Source of the DNA: UBA4665 sp036388555
GTDB taxonomy: Bacteria > Patescibacteriota > Saccharimonadia > Saccharimonadales > UBA4665
Assembly (NCBI GenBank): GCA_036388555.1
Contig: DASVRP010000007.1
Coordinates: forward strand, 78,762-142,761
Length of the DNA: 64,000 bases
Direction of reading: 5' to 3'
Shown: positions 35,925 to 43,119 of the stretch, in pieces
How the letters are laid out: the number at the start of each line of letters is the position of its first letter
How positions within the stretch are numbered: the stretch's first letter is position 1
Made by a program: the position numbers and the translations under genes
Notes under the pieces: generated by a model
The model's database searches: none
What the model saw: the letters and a program-made list of their open reading frames with translations, nothing else
What the model was told of the DNA's origin: nothing

Positions 35925-36200
35925 TTAGGCAGCCGTAGGATACTGTTTCTGCATATCCAGGTCGTCAAGCACCATCGCCAGCATCGTTGGCGGGATTTCT
36001 TTGCATAGGAGTACGGCAGAGAGCGGAGGCAGTGAATCGCTCACGCTGAATATATTATTACGGACCGCTTCAATACGGCGTTGATGCTCCTGCGCTATGA
36101 CCGCATGGCGCTCAGCCTCAGTGCCGGTCAGACTGTTCGCTTGTGCCGGAGTCAATGCCTCTACGGCGAAGAGTGGTATGCCTAATCTGTTCAGTTCCAT
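35925..36200 (-). CDS. hypothetical protein, about 91 residues
   Basis: A small cytoplasmic protein that I do not recognise, mostly helical by composition (TPAQANSLTGTEAERHAVIAQ and so on), without signal or membrane segment. The ATG at 36200 is preferred because a ribosome-binding site (AAAGGG) precedes it and a TATAAT box lies about 50 bases upstream; the frame is open further upstream into AT-rich sequence that looks non-coding. Its function and its relation to the surface cluster it precedes are unknown. Confidence 0.55.
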   Translation of the reverse strand: MELNRLGIPLFAVEALTPAQANSLTGTEAERHAVIAQEHQRRIEAVRNNIFSVSDSLPPLSAVLLCKEIPPTMLAMVLDDLDMQKQYPTAA

Positions 36201-36422
36201 GATGATGGTGCCCTTTTCATTGGATCGGTACACTGTTGCATGTATCGATATTATATTAACATATTTATATCGTATTTGCAAGTTGTTACTGTCTGCTCAC
36301 GCTCGCCTTCCCTCTTGTCTTATGTATCTAGTTAACACCCGTTGAGGCAACATGACAATGCTTATGTTAGATTTTTTACAGCATATTTATCACATTGCTA
36401 AATAATTTGTCTGGTACTATTT

Positions 36423-36450
36423 TTGTGTTTTGTCCTAATCTATGTATTAT
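36423..36450 (+). promoter_or_regulatory. promoter of the lipoprotein gene
   Basis: TTGTGT (36423-36428), 16-nt spacer, TATTAT (36445-36450). The leader is about 28 bases and contains a near-perfect anti-SD match, AAGGAGGTGAT, ending at 36480. Confidence 0.55.
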
Positions 36451-36484
36451 AAATGCGGGAAACTACACCAAGGAGGTGATTGTC

Positions 36485-37159
36485 GTGACCATCACGACAC
36501 CCAGACGGTATGCCCTCGGGCTTACCGGAACATTGCTCGCACTCGTCCTGAGTGCCTGCGGCGGCGGCCAGCCAGGCCCCGACCAACCGGCCCCGACTGC
36601 AGCAGCAACTACAGCTTCCGGCCAGGCCGATGAGACAGCGACCGACGACGACGTCAAGGACGACGCCAAGTGGGCGGCCGAGATCACTGCCGACCTCAAG
36701 AAGCAGGGCTGGCCCATCGTCGGCAAGGTCCGTCTGCTCGATGTTTCGGCGTCTGGTGCAGAAGCGGACTTCAAGTTCAACGGCTGCGGACAAGTCACGC
36801 GAGCTGTCGACCCGGGAGATCCGCCAGGCGTCATCCTCGATGAAGGGATCGAGCTCAAGCCTCCGAAAGACTTCCAGAACAACTGGAAGACCTGTCCGGA
36901 TGGCGTATCCAGGGATCTGGCCAAGCGTCTCAAGAAGCAGGGCTTCGATGTCGTCAAGGCGCCAGAGGTCATGGGTACTGCCGACGCGACCTTCACCCAC
37001 GTCAAGATCAAGGGATGCGACTGGCCCACCGAGATGCGGGTCGGCTACGACGATCCGCTGAACCTGGTCAGTGAGCACGGCGACAGCTACTCCGAACCAC
37101 CGACCGACAAGGCGGACATCAAGGAGCTCTGCAGCCAGGGAGCGGCCGAGTCCGGCTAG
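36485..37159 (+). CDS. putative lipoprotein, unknown function
   Basis: A protein of about 224 residues that starts at a GTG eight bases behind GGAGG. The N-terminus is a lipoprotein signal with lipobox LSAC, then a Pro/Ala/Thr-rich linker, then a domain with two similar halves: each has a Lys-Lys-Gln-Gly (LKKQGWPIV, LKKQGFDVV) followed by a strand and a cysteine (NGCGQ, KGCDW). This looks like an internal duplication of a small alpha/beta unit with paired cysteines. No family is recognised. Strong ribosome-binding site and GC-rich 3' hairpin set it apart from the leaderless genes nearby; a hammerhead ribozyme lies about 190 bases downstream on the same strand. Confidence 0.75.
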   Translation: MTITTPRRYALGLTGTLLALVLSACGGGQPGPDQPAPTAAATTASGQADETATDDDVKDDAKWAAEITADLKKQGWPIVGKVRLLDVSASGAEADFKFNGCGQVTRAVDPGDPPGVILDEGIELKPPKDFQNNWKTCPDGVSRDLAKRLKKQGFDVVKAPEVMGTADATFTHVKIKGCDWPTEMRVGYDDPLNLVSEHGDSYSEPPTDKADIKELCSQGAAESG

Positions 37160-37169
37160 CCCTTCCGGT

Positions 37170-37222
37170 AGTCTGCCGTCGGAATCACTGGATCCGCCTA
37201 GGATCACAGCCAACGGCAGACT
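37170..37222 (+). terminator. GC-rich hairpin behind the lipoprotein gene
   Basis: A perfect 10-bp stem (AGTCTGCCGT 37170-37179 with ACGGCAGACT 37213-37222) encloses an inner GATCC/GGATC stem. There is no T run behind it, so it may be a terminator of the U-less kind or an mRNA 3'-end stabiliser. Confidence 0.5.
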
Positions 37223-37352
37223 GCCCGGACTTCCCCCACCTTACCGTATGTTTCCTATAACCGAAGTGTGACGTGCCTGTGCGCCGGATATATACCATGG
37301 AGCCAGTCTTCATAAACCACTATCCTGCCCGCCTCGCTTTCCACACTTCACA

Positions 37353-37423
37353 CCCGTTACACGAATTTGAGTCGTGCTGACGAGTCCTCTGTGCCCTAGC
37401 AGGTACGACAGGACGAAAACGGG
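37353..37423 (+). ncRNA. type III hammerhead ribozyme
   Basis: All conserved parts are present in order. Stem III is CCCGTT (37353-37358) with AACGGG (37418-37423). The cleavage triplet is TTA, with cutting expected after A37359. Stem I is CACGA/TCGTG (37360-37364 with 37372-37376) closed by a 7-base loop. The core CTGACGA occupies 37377-37383. Stem II is GTCCT/AGGAC (37384-37388 with 37410-37414), extended beyond an internal loop by GTGCC/GGTAC. GAAA (37415-37418) completes the core. The internal loop of stem II and the loop of stem I are placed to make the usual tertiary contact. The open ends lie in stem III. It sits between the lipoprotein gene and the converging alaS 3' end. Confidence 0.88.
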
Positions 37424-37438
37424 CTACCATAAAACGGG

Positions 37439-39346
37439 TTATTGCAAGACGGCTTTGATGCGCCGGATGCCGGCTGAGCTGGATTCTTCCTTGGTGATCC
37501 TGAAGCGCTTCTTGGCGCCGCCTGCATCATCGGGTTCAGCCAGCTGGCCGGTGTGGTCGACATGCGGGCCGCCGCAGATCTCGAAGCTGAACGGCTTGTC
37601 GGCACCGTCGGCGATCATCTTATACACTTTGACGGTATCACCGTAGCGATCACCGAACTGGCCGAGCGCGCCCATCTCCTCGCGGGCCACCTTGGTCGGG
37701 TATTCGGCGAAGCTGACCTTCAGATCGGCCTCGATCTGTTCGTTGACCATATCCTCGACCTGCTTAAGCTGTTCAGGCGTGACCTTCTCGGTATGGCTGA
37801 AATCGAAACGCAGGCGCTCCTCGGTGATGTTGCTGCCGTGCTGTACGACGTGGTCCCCGAGCACGGTGCGCAAGCTCTGGTACATCAGATGCGTGGCGGT
37901 GTGATACTTCTTGTGCTGGTCTGTCTGCCCGCCGAGCCCACCCTTGAAGGTGCCTTTGGCGGCAGTCTGGCTGCGGTTGCGCTGCTCGGCCATCTTGGCG
38001 TCGAATTCCTCGCGCCATGAGTCGGACAGCTTGATATCCTGCCTGAATGCTTCTTCGGTGGATAGTTCGACCGGGAAGCCATATGTGTCATATAACGTGA
38101 ACAGTTCGGTGCCGGTCAGACCGTCAGCCGCGAATTTGCCGAGTTCCTTCAAGCCTTTGCGGAGCGTCTGCCGGAACACCTTTTCTTCCTTTACCAGTAC
38201 TTCGATTACCTTGTTGCGCTGGGCCGCTACCTCTGGATAGTCGTCTTCGTACAGGTCGGCGATGACTGGGACGACCTGCTCTAGAAAATTCTGCTCGATG
38301 CCCAGTTCGAAGGCGAAACGGATGGCCCGGCGCAGCAGCCGGCGCATGACATAACCCTGCTCCTTGTTCGATGGCGCGACACCGTCGACCGCCAGGAACG
38401 TCGCTGCCCGCAAGTGGTCGGCAATGACCCGCATACTCTCGGTATGGCTGTCATATGTCTTGCCAGAGATAGCTTCGAGTTTGGCGATGATCGGCTGTAG
38501 GATACTGATCTTGAAAACATCGGGTGAGTTCAGCTGGGCAGCAGCGATGCGCTCTAAGCCGCCGCCGAAGTCGACATTCTGCTTGGGAAGCTTATCGAAC
38601 CCGCTGGCGGTGCGGACATATTCCATGAAGACGCTGTTGCCGATCTCCATGAAGCGGCCGCAGTCGCAGTTCGGGTGGCACTTCGGGCCCCACTTCGTGT
38701 CGTGCTCGATAAAGTCGAATTCATAAAAGACCTCGCTGTCCGGTCCACCCGGCTCACCGACCGGCATGTCGCCGATCTTTCCGCCGCGGCACCACCAGTT
38801 CTTGCTGGCGTCATAGAAGAATATCCGGCCACCAGCAGGCACACCGATATTATAACCGTCGGCTTCCGAACCGACCTCGACTTCGAGTGCATGGATACCT
38901 TTCTGGTCGAACAGCTGCTTCCAGATGGCGGCAGCTTCGGTGTCCTTGGGGATGTTGTTGGCTTCGTCACCCTGGAAGCAGGTGACAAATAACTTTTTAG
39001 GGTCAAGACCAACGACATCCACGAGGAATTCGAAGAACCACGGCAGTTGCTCCGCCTTGAAGTAATCACCGAGCGACCAGTTGCCGAGCATCTCAAAGAA
39101 CGTCGTGTGTCGGTTGTCGCCGACTTCCTCTATGTCCTGGGCGCGCAGGCAGGTCTGGCTGTCTGTCAGGCGGATACCCTCGGGATGCGACTCTCCCAAC
39201 AGATACGGCAGGAGCGGCTGCATGCCGGAACCGGTGAACAATGTGGTCGGATCATTGTACGGCACCAGCAATGCCCGCGGGATGACGGCGTGCCCGCGTT
39301 TGAGGAAGAAGTTCAGATAGGCTTGGCGGATTTCCTGTGCATTCAT
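37439..39346 (-). CDS. alaS: alanyl-tRNA synthetase, lacking the C-Ala domain
   Basis: A 635-residue class II synthetase that charges tRNA-Ala. Motif regions are clear from the start (FFLKRGHAVIPRALLVP, GSGMQPLLPYL, ...NRHTTFFEMLGNWS, FGGGLERIAA), followed by the tRNA-recognition domain and the editing domain with KYHTATHLMY and CGGPHVDHTG, the zinc-binding residues that clear mischarged Ser and Gly. The protein ends right after the editing domain (GIRRIKAVLQ), whereas common AlaRS has about 850-880 residues with a C-terminal C-Ala/dimerisation domain. The same shortening is seen in other reduced genomes. TACAAT seven bases before the ATG suggests a leaderless mRNA. Confidence 0.97.
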   Translation of the reverse strand: MNAQEIRQAYLNFFLKRGHAVIPRALLVPYNDPTTLFTGSGMQPLLPYLLGESHPEGIRLTDSQTCLRAQDIEEVGDNRHTTFFEMLGNWSLGDYFKAEQLPWFFEFLVDVVGLDPKKLFVTCFQGDEANNIPKDTEAAAIWKQLFDQKGIHALEVEVGSEADGYNIGVPAGGRIFFYDASKNWWCRGGKIGDMPVGEPGGPDSEVFYEFDFIEHDTKWGPKCHPNCDCGRFMEIGNSVFMEYVRTASGFDKLPKQNVDFGGGLERIAAAQLNSPDVFKISILQPIIAKLEAISGKTYDSHTESMRVIADHLRAATFLAVDGVAPSNKEQGYVMRRLLRRAIRFAFELGIEQNFLEQVVPVIADLYEDDYPEVAAQRNKVIEVLVKEEKVFRQTLRKGLKELGKFAADGLTGTELFTLYDTYGFPVELSTEEAFRQDIKLSDSWREEFDAKMAEQRNRSQTAAKGTFKGGLGGQTDQHKKYHTATHLMYQSLRTVLGDHVVQHGSNITEERLRFDFSHTEKVTPEQLKQVEDMVNEQIEADLKVSFAEYPTKVAREEMGALGQFGDRYGDTVKVYKMIADGADKPFSFEICGGPHVDHTGQLAEPDDAGGAKKRFRITKEESSSAGIRRIKAVLQ

Positions 39347-39353
39347 GGGGTTA

Positions 39354-39359
39354 ATTGTA
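39354..39359 (-). promoter_or_regulatory. -10 box of alaS
   Basis: TACAAT on the minus strand, seven bases before the alaS ATG. Confidence 0.5.
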
Positions 39360-39415
39360 ACAGAGGCGGGCTATCTGAAGTACTAATTTCTACCTGTAAC
39401 AGTCCTGTCCGGTGG

Positions 39416-39421
39416 TACGAT
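39416..39421 (+). promoter_or_regulatory. extended -10 box, leaderless start
   Basis: TGG-TACGAT, six bases before the ATG at 39428. It is divergent from the alaS promoter, with about 55 bases between the two -10 boxes. Confidence 0.5.
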
Positions 39422-39427
39422 GTGTGC

Positions 39428-39676
39428 ATGCAGACACAGACAAGCGCCCACAACACTCCTGACTCCACCGGCGCAAGACGGAGCTGGCCGGAAGCCTTCA
39501 TGGCTTTCATCCGAGACCATCATGCCAGCTCAGTGCTCAAATGGGTCTTCGGACTCGGGCCGATCACCATACTCGACGACCTGATCCCTGGCATCGGCCT
39601 GATCGACAACCCATTAATACCGGTTTGGCTGATCGTCGTCGTTGTAGTGTTCTTCAAAGTTCGCTCGTACAGATAA
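39428..39676 (+). CDS. small membrane protein, DUF1232-like
   Basis: An 82-residue protein with a polar N-terminus and two hydrophobic segments. The stretch ITILDDLIPGIGLIDNPLIPVW resembles the DLIPD-x-IP-GLG core of DUF1232/YkvA-type membrane proteins, whose function is unknown. The frame is open far upstream inside the alaS region, but the start is fixed by the extended -10 box directly before 39428. The protein ends in a short basic tail (FKVRSYR). Confidence 0.6.
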   Translation: MQTQTSAHNTPDSTGARRSWPEAFMAFIRDHHASSVLKWVFGLGPITILDDLIPGIGLIDNPLIPVWLIVVVVVFFKVRSYR

Positions 39677-39739
39677 TATGCAACGGCACATAGTTTGTGT
39701 TGTATTATTTACGCGTTATGGCACGTTTGACGCAAAAGT

Positions 39740-39795
39740 GTTACTGTGAGTTTGTAACGAAAAGTTCCGTTGAAACGGGGAAACCTCACGTTTCC
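39740..39795 (+). other. three consecutive hairpins in a 5' leader
   Basis: GTTAC/GTAAC (39740-39744 with 39754-39758), CCGT/ACGG around TGAA (39667-type spacing, at 39767-39778) and GGAAAC/GTTTCC (39779-39784 with 39790-39795) follow one another 90-145 bases before the ATG at 39885. They could regulate the downstream membrane-protein gene. No known riboswitch class is recognised. Confidence 0.4.
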
Positions 39796-39884
39796 AGTTA
39801 GTCCTTTCACAGAACATATTGCACGGCCACATCTCCACGACGAGCAGACATCCTGCCCGCCGACGCATAGAAACGGAGTAACAC

Positions 39885-40382
39885 ATGTGGGTTCTCAACC
39901 TGGTCACCATGGACGTGACCCCCCTGCTGGTCCCGATGGCGTTGCCGGACGGATTCTTCTCGGGGATCGTAGAGCGCGCTCCCGACAGCCGTGGCCGCCT
40001 TGCGACTGCGATCGTTTTCGCAGCCCTCGGGGGTTTGCTGACCTTCTTCGGTTCGAAGAACGTCCTGGTCAGGGTCGCGGCGTTCTTCTCGACACTGGGT
40101 GCGTTCTGGCTGGGCTGGCTGGCTGCCAATACCTTCGGCTCACCGAAAAGTGCCTCCGGCCGCGATCTGAGCAACCAAGCGCTACTGGGACCGAGTTCGG
40201 GCATCAACTCCCTGGGAGACCTCTTCAGCGGAGTCGACGCCCTCTGGACCGTCATCGCGATCGTTGTCGGCGCCATCATCTGGTCAGTCCAGAAGGGCGT
40301 TGGTGGATTCATCACAGGACTCGGGCTCACAACCTTCATCCTGCTGGCCATCAACATTGCTCAGGTGTACAACGCCGGCTAG
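39885..40382 (+). CDS. polytopic membrane protein, unknown
   Basis: A 165-residue protein with three to four membrane segments (about residues 40-60, 64-87, 115-135 and 140-160) separated by short Gly/Ser-rich loops; the second half contains WSVQKGVGGFITGLGL. No family is recognised. CGGAG precedes the ATG by eight bases, and the roughly 200-base region upstream contains three small hairpins. Behind the stop lies a cluster of GC-rich hairpins. The gene is neither in an operon with its neighbours nor similar to them. Confidence 0.65.
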   Translation: MWVLNLVTMDVTPLLVPMALPDGFFSGIVERAPDSRGRLATAIVFAALGGLLTFFGSKNVLVRVAAFFSTLGAFWLGWLAANTFGSPKSASGRDLSNQALLGPSSGINSLGDLFSGVDALWTVIAIVVGAIIWSVQKGVGGFITGLGLTTFILLAINIAQVYNAG

Positions 40383-40387
40383 GCACC

Positions 40388-40471
40388 GTCCTTCGGGACA
40401 CCACAGACGCGGCACGGCCGGGAGTCGGAAGTTGTTCCTTCGGGACCACCTACCTCAACCCCGGCCGTGCC
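40388..40471 (+). terminator. GC-rich hairpin cluster
   Basis: A GTCC-TTCG-GGAC tetraloop hairpin (40388-40399) is followed by a long stem GGCACGGCCGGG (40411-40422) with CCCGGCCGTGCC (40460-40471), which encloses another small hairpin. There is no T run. Probably the 3' end of the preceding mRNA. Confidence 0.55.
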
Positions 40472-40653
40472 TGCCCTGTACAGCTACCTTCCGGCATCAA
40501 GCACTCAACCCCCAGGACCGCAACCGTGCAGTATCAGACTTTCTGTCGCCACTACTCTGCCCCGGCAGACCAGCACACCCATCTTCGCCGTCGAGCTTTT
40601 CGTTACACAACCCCTTTTTATGCTTTTCAGTGACATGTGCCGCGTTCATCCAT

Positions 40654-41025
40654 ATGAAAATCAACGAGTTTGAAATTCCAGAACAATGCGTCGGGTGTGT
40701 CCCGTTACAGCGGCTGACCGAGCGGCCAGCTACTGATTCTGACCAGTATTATGAGATCGTTGAGATGCTGCGGCAATACCGCGCACCAGTCCTGAGCGGC
40801 CTGATTGAGATCAGCGACCTGCCTTATGAATTCAACCTGCAAGCTGTAGCGTCAGATTTGCATGTCATCGCGAATTGTATCCAAAAAGCATCGAGGCGAA
40901 AAGTCGAGACACAGATAGCGATTGCCAGTATCCTATGCGATGGAGATGCCTGTTATGTGCTACGTCGGGCTCAGCGCCGCGTGAAAGCTTCAGATCACGA
41001 TACCGCCACCAACGACACGGAATGA
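40654..41025 (+). CDS. hypothetical protein, 123 residues
   Basis: A small cytoplasmic protein with an N-terminal CVGC pair (residues 12-15) and a helical, charged remainder (DQYYEIVEMLRQY, ASRRKVETQIAIASIL). I do not recognise it. The frame is open upstream, but the ATG at 40654 is the first sensible start. Its 3' end overlaps the 3' end of the converging mnmA gene by 36 bases, which is unusual for two real genes and lowers confidence. Confidence 0.5.
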   Translation: MKINEFEIPEQCVGCVPLQRLTERPATDSDQYYEIVEMLRQYRAPVLSGLIEISDLPYEFNLQAVASDLHVIANCIQKASRRKVETQIAIASILCDGDACYVLRRAQRRVKASDHDTATNDTE

Positions 41026-42105
41026 CCCGTCATCTTCACCGGCCGGTTCATACAGCACGGCCGATTGGCCCGGCGTAACCGCCCGCACCGGTTCGGCTAA
41101 ATTTAGGCTCATTCCATCAGCCTGAGGCCGTGCAACAATTCCTTTCATAGCGTATTTCACAGAACATTTCACGAGCGGCGCCCGGTAGCGGGTCCGGACG
41201 AAATATTCGGCGCCGTCAATGGGCGCTTCGTTGATCCAATGCAGGCTGGTAAGTTCCAGTTGCTGCTTCCACAAGCCAGGGTCGTCGAGGTCAGTCGTGA
41301 CGAAGACTTCATTGCGATCCATATCCTTACCGATGACGTAATATGGCAGCCCACCGCCGACATCAAGGCCGTGGCGCTGCCCGATCGTATAGAACAGCGC
41401 GCCGTCGTGCCGGCCGATCTGCTTACCGTTACGGTCGATGATAGCACCGGGCTCGGCCGTCACGAATTGCTCCAGAAACTCCCGGATTCCGACTTTGCCG
41501 ACGAAGCAGATGCCCTGGCTGTCTTTCTTCTCGGCGGTCGCCAGACCGTAGGTGCGGGCTAGCTCGCGGACAGCCGGCTTCTCATACTCCCCGATCGGCA
41601 TCAGGCTGCGGCCAAGCGCCTCAGCCTTCACGCGGTACAGGAAGTACGACTGGTCCTTATTGCCATCGATGCCGGTCAGCAATGCTCCACCCTGTCCAGG
41701 AGCTGCCGTAACCCGCGCGTAATGCCCAGTGGCGATCATATCCGCTCCCTCTGCCAGGGCCGTCTCCAGGAACAGCTTGAACTTCACCTCCTGGTTGCAC
41801 ATGACGTCGGGATTCGGCGTGATGCCGGCCTTGAAGCCCTCCAGCATATAGTCGACGACCCGGGAGCGGTATTCCTGCTCGAAATCATACATCTTAAAGT
41901 CGATACCGAGCTGGACCGCAACGCGCTTGGCATCCTGGTAATCCTCCTTCCAAGGGCATGCCATACCCGGCAGGTCCTGGCTCCAATTCTTCATATAGAC
42001 GCCGGTGACGTCATACCCCCGCTCTTGCAGCAGGGCGGCCGTAACTGACGAATCAACGCCGCCGGACATGCCGACATAGACCTTCATACCTGTATTCTCT
42101 GACAT
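40990..42105 (-). CDS. mnmA: tRNA-specific 2-thiouridylase MnmA
   Basis: A 371-residue enzyme that puts sulfur on U34 of tRNA-Lys, -Glu and -Gln. The PP-loop GMSGGVDSSVTAALL is at the N-terminus; the two catalytic cysteines are in MCNQEVKF and QGICFVGK; the tRNA-binding middle and the C-terminal beta-barrel (GQSAVLY) are complete. Sulfur normally comes from a cysteine desulfurase, and one is encoded at 60.6-61.7 kb in this window. It is not obviously part of an operon. Confidence 0.97.
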   Translation of the reverse strand: MSENTGMKVYVGMSGGVDSSVTAALLQERGYDVTGVYMKNWSQDLPGMACPWKEDYQDAKRVAVQLGIDFKMYDFEQEYRSRVVDYMLEGFKAGITPNPDVMCNQEVKFKLFLETALAEGADMIATGHYARVTAAPGQGGALLTGIDGNKDQSYFLYRVKAEALGRSLMPIGEYEKPAVRELARTYGLATAEKKDSQGICFVGKVGIREFLEQFVTAEPGAIIDRNGKQIGRHDGALFYTIGQRHGLDVGGGLPYYVIGKDMDRNEVFVTTDLDDPGLWKQQLELTSLHWINEAPIDGAEYFVRTRYRAPLVKCSVKYAMKGIVARPQADGMSLNLAEPVRAVTPGQSAVLYEPAGEDDGSFRVVGGGIVI

Positions 42106-42127
42106 ATTATCTCTATTATATCAAATT

Positions 42128-43060
42128 CTAGTTGTAATCGTTCGAAGTACTGGCTTCGATGCGTTTGCGCAGGACCTGCAGCTCATATTTGCGGCCGAGC
42201 CAGAATGTCGACAGGATGAGCGGGATGGCGATGAGCGACGGGATGATCGAGTACTTCGTCTGGGTGACGGTCACAATATTTGCCTTGCCGTCCTTGGTGG
42301 CGGTACCGTTGGCTCCGACCGAACCGTTGCCGACGCCGATCAGCTGTAGATAGGCGGTCGAGCCTTTGGAGTCAGTGACTTTGACGATGACGCGGTAGAT
42401 ACCGGCAGCGTCATAGATGTGGTCGACATTGACCGTACCGCTGAATTGCAGGCTCTTGAGGGTCACCGGCTTGCCATCACCCCAGTCGACACTGAGGGCA
42501 TACGGGCCGATACCACCGCTGATTACGATCGGCCAGCTCAGCGTCTCGCCGGGGTTGGCACCTTTTTTGGCAAACGGGCTGGTCAGACTGACTCGGCTTT
42601 CGAAGCCGCCGACTGCCGGCTCGGCGAAGGTCACCGTCACAATGTTCGAATCGGGCCCGGCCTGGTCAAGGTCGTCGAAGACCCGGGCGATCAGTTCGTT
42701 ACTTCCGCTGAACAGGTCGACCTGCAGGCTGTAACTGCCGTTGTCACATTTTACGGAGCCGACGAAGATATTGTTGGAGAATATCTTGACCATGACGCCC
42801 TGCGGGCAGAGACCGTTGACGGTGACGGGTAGCTGGTTGAAGGTCCGGCCGGTCACCGGAGTCGTGATGGTCGCGCCGCGGGTGGGTGGCGGCGAGGAGA
42901 TCGTGCCTTCCAGACCGACCGAGCCGGACTGGGGGTTCGGCGGCAGTGGAGCGGCTGCGTGGGCCGTCTGGGTCGTGCCGAACAGCAGGCACAGTGTGAG
43001 CAGCAGTATCATGATACCGGTTATCCAGCGCTTACGTACCCAGGGCGAAGAGTGGTTCAT
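42128..43060 (-). CDS. membrane-anchored surface protein with Ig-like and PKD domains
   Basis: A protein of about 310 residues: signal peptide (IMILLLTLCLLFGTTQTAHA), an Ig-like domain (GRTFNQLPVTVNGLCPQG ... NIVTVTF), a PKD domain with SVDWGDGKPVTL and YDAAGIYRVIVKVTD, a C-terminal membrane helix (IPSLIAIPLILSTFWLG) and a short cytoplasmic tail. Probably exposed outside and anchored in the membrane. The start at 43060 is set by an extended -10 box (TGG-TATACA) four bases upstream. It is the last gene of the 47.7-42.1 kb surface cluster. Confidence 0.75.
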   Translation of the reverse strand: MNHSSPWVRKRWITGIMILLLTLCLLFGTTQTAHAAAPLPPNPQSGSVGLEGTISSPPPTRGATITTPVTGRTFNQLPVTVNGLCPQGVMVKIFSNNIFVGSVKCDNGSYSLQVDLFSGSNELIARVFDDLDQAGPDSNIVTVTFAEPAVGGFESRVSLTSPFAKKGANPGETLSWPIVISGGIGPYALSVDWGDGKPVTLKSLQFSGTVNVDHIYDAAGIYRVIVKVTDSKGSTAYLQLIGVGNGSVGANGTATKDGKANIVTVTQTKYSIIPSLIAIPLILSTFWLGRKYELQVLRKRIEASTSNDYN

Positions 43061-43064
43061 CTCA

Positions 43065-43070
43065 TGTATA
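43065..43070 (-). promoter_or_regulatory. extended -10 box, leaderless start
   Basis: TGG-TATACA on the minus strand, four bases before the ATG at 43060. Confidence 0.45.
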
Positions 43071-43119
43071 CCATAACCGATATGACGTCCGGACTCAAGT
43101 TTCACAATATTGCGCAGCA

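Noticed and set aside
37297..37380. 27-codon plus-strand reading frame that ends inside the hammerhead core
   Set aside because: No ribosome-binding site and atypical composition; the ribozyme explains the sequence better.
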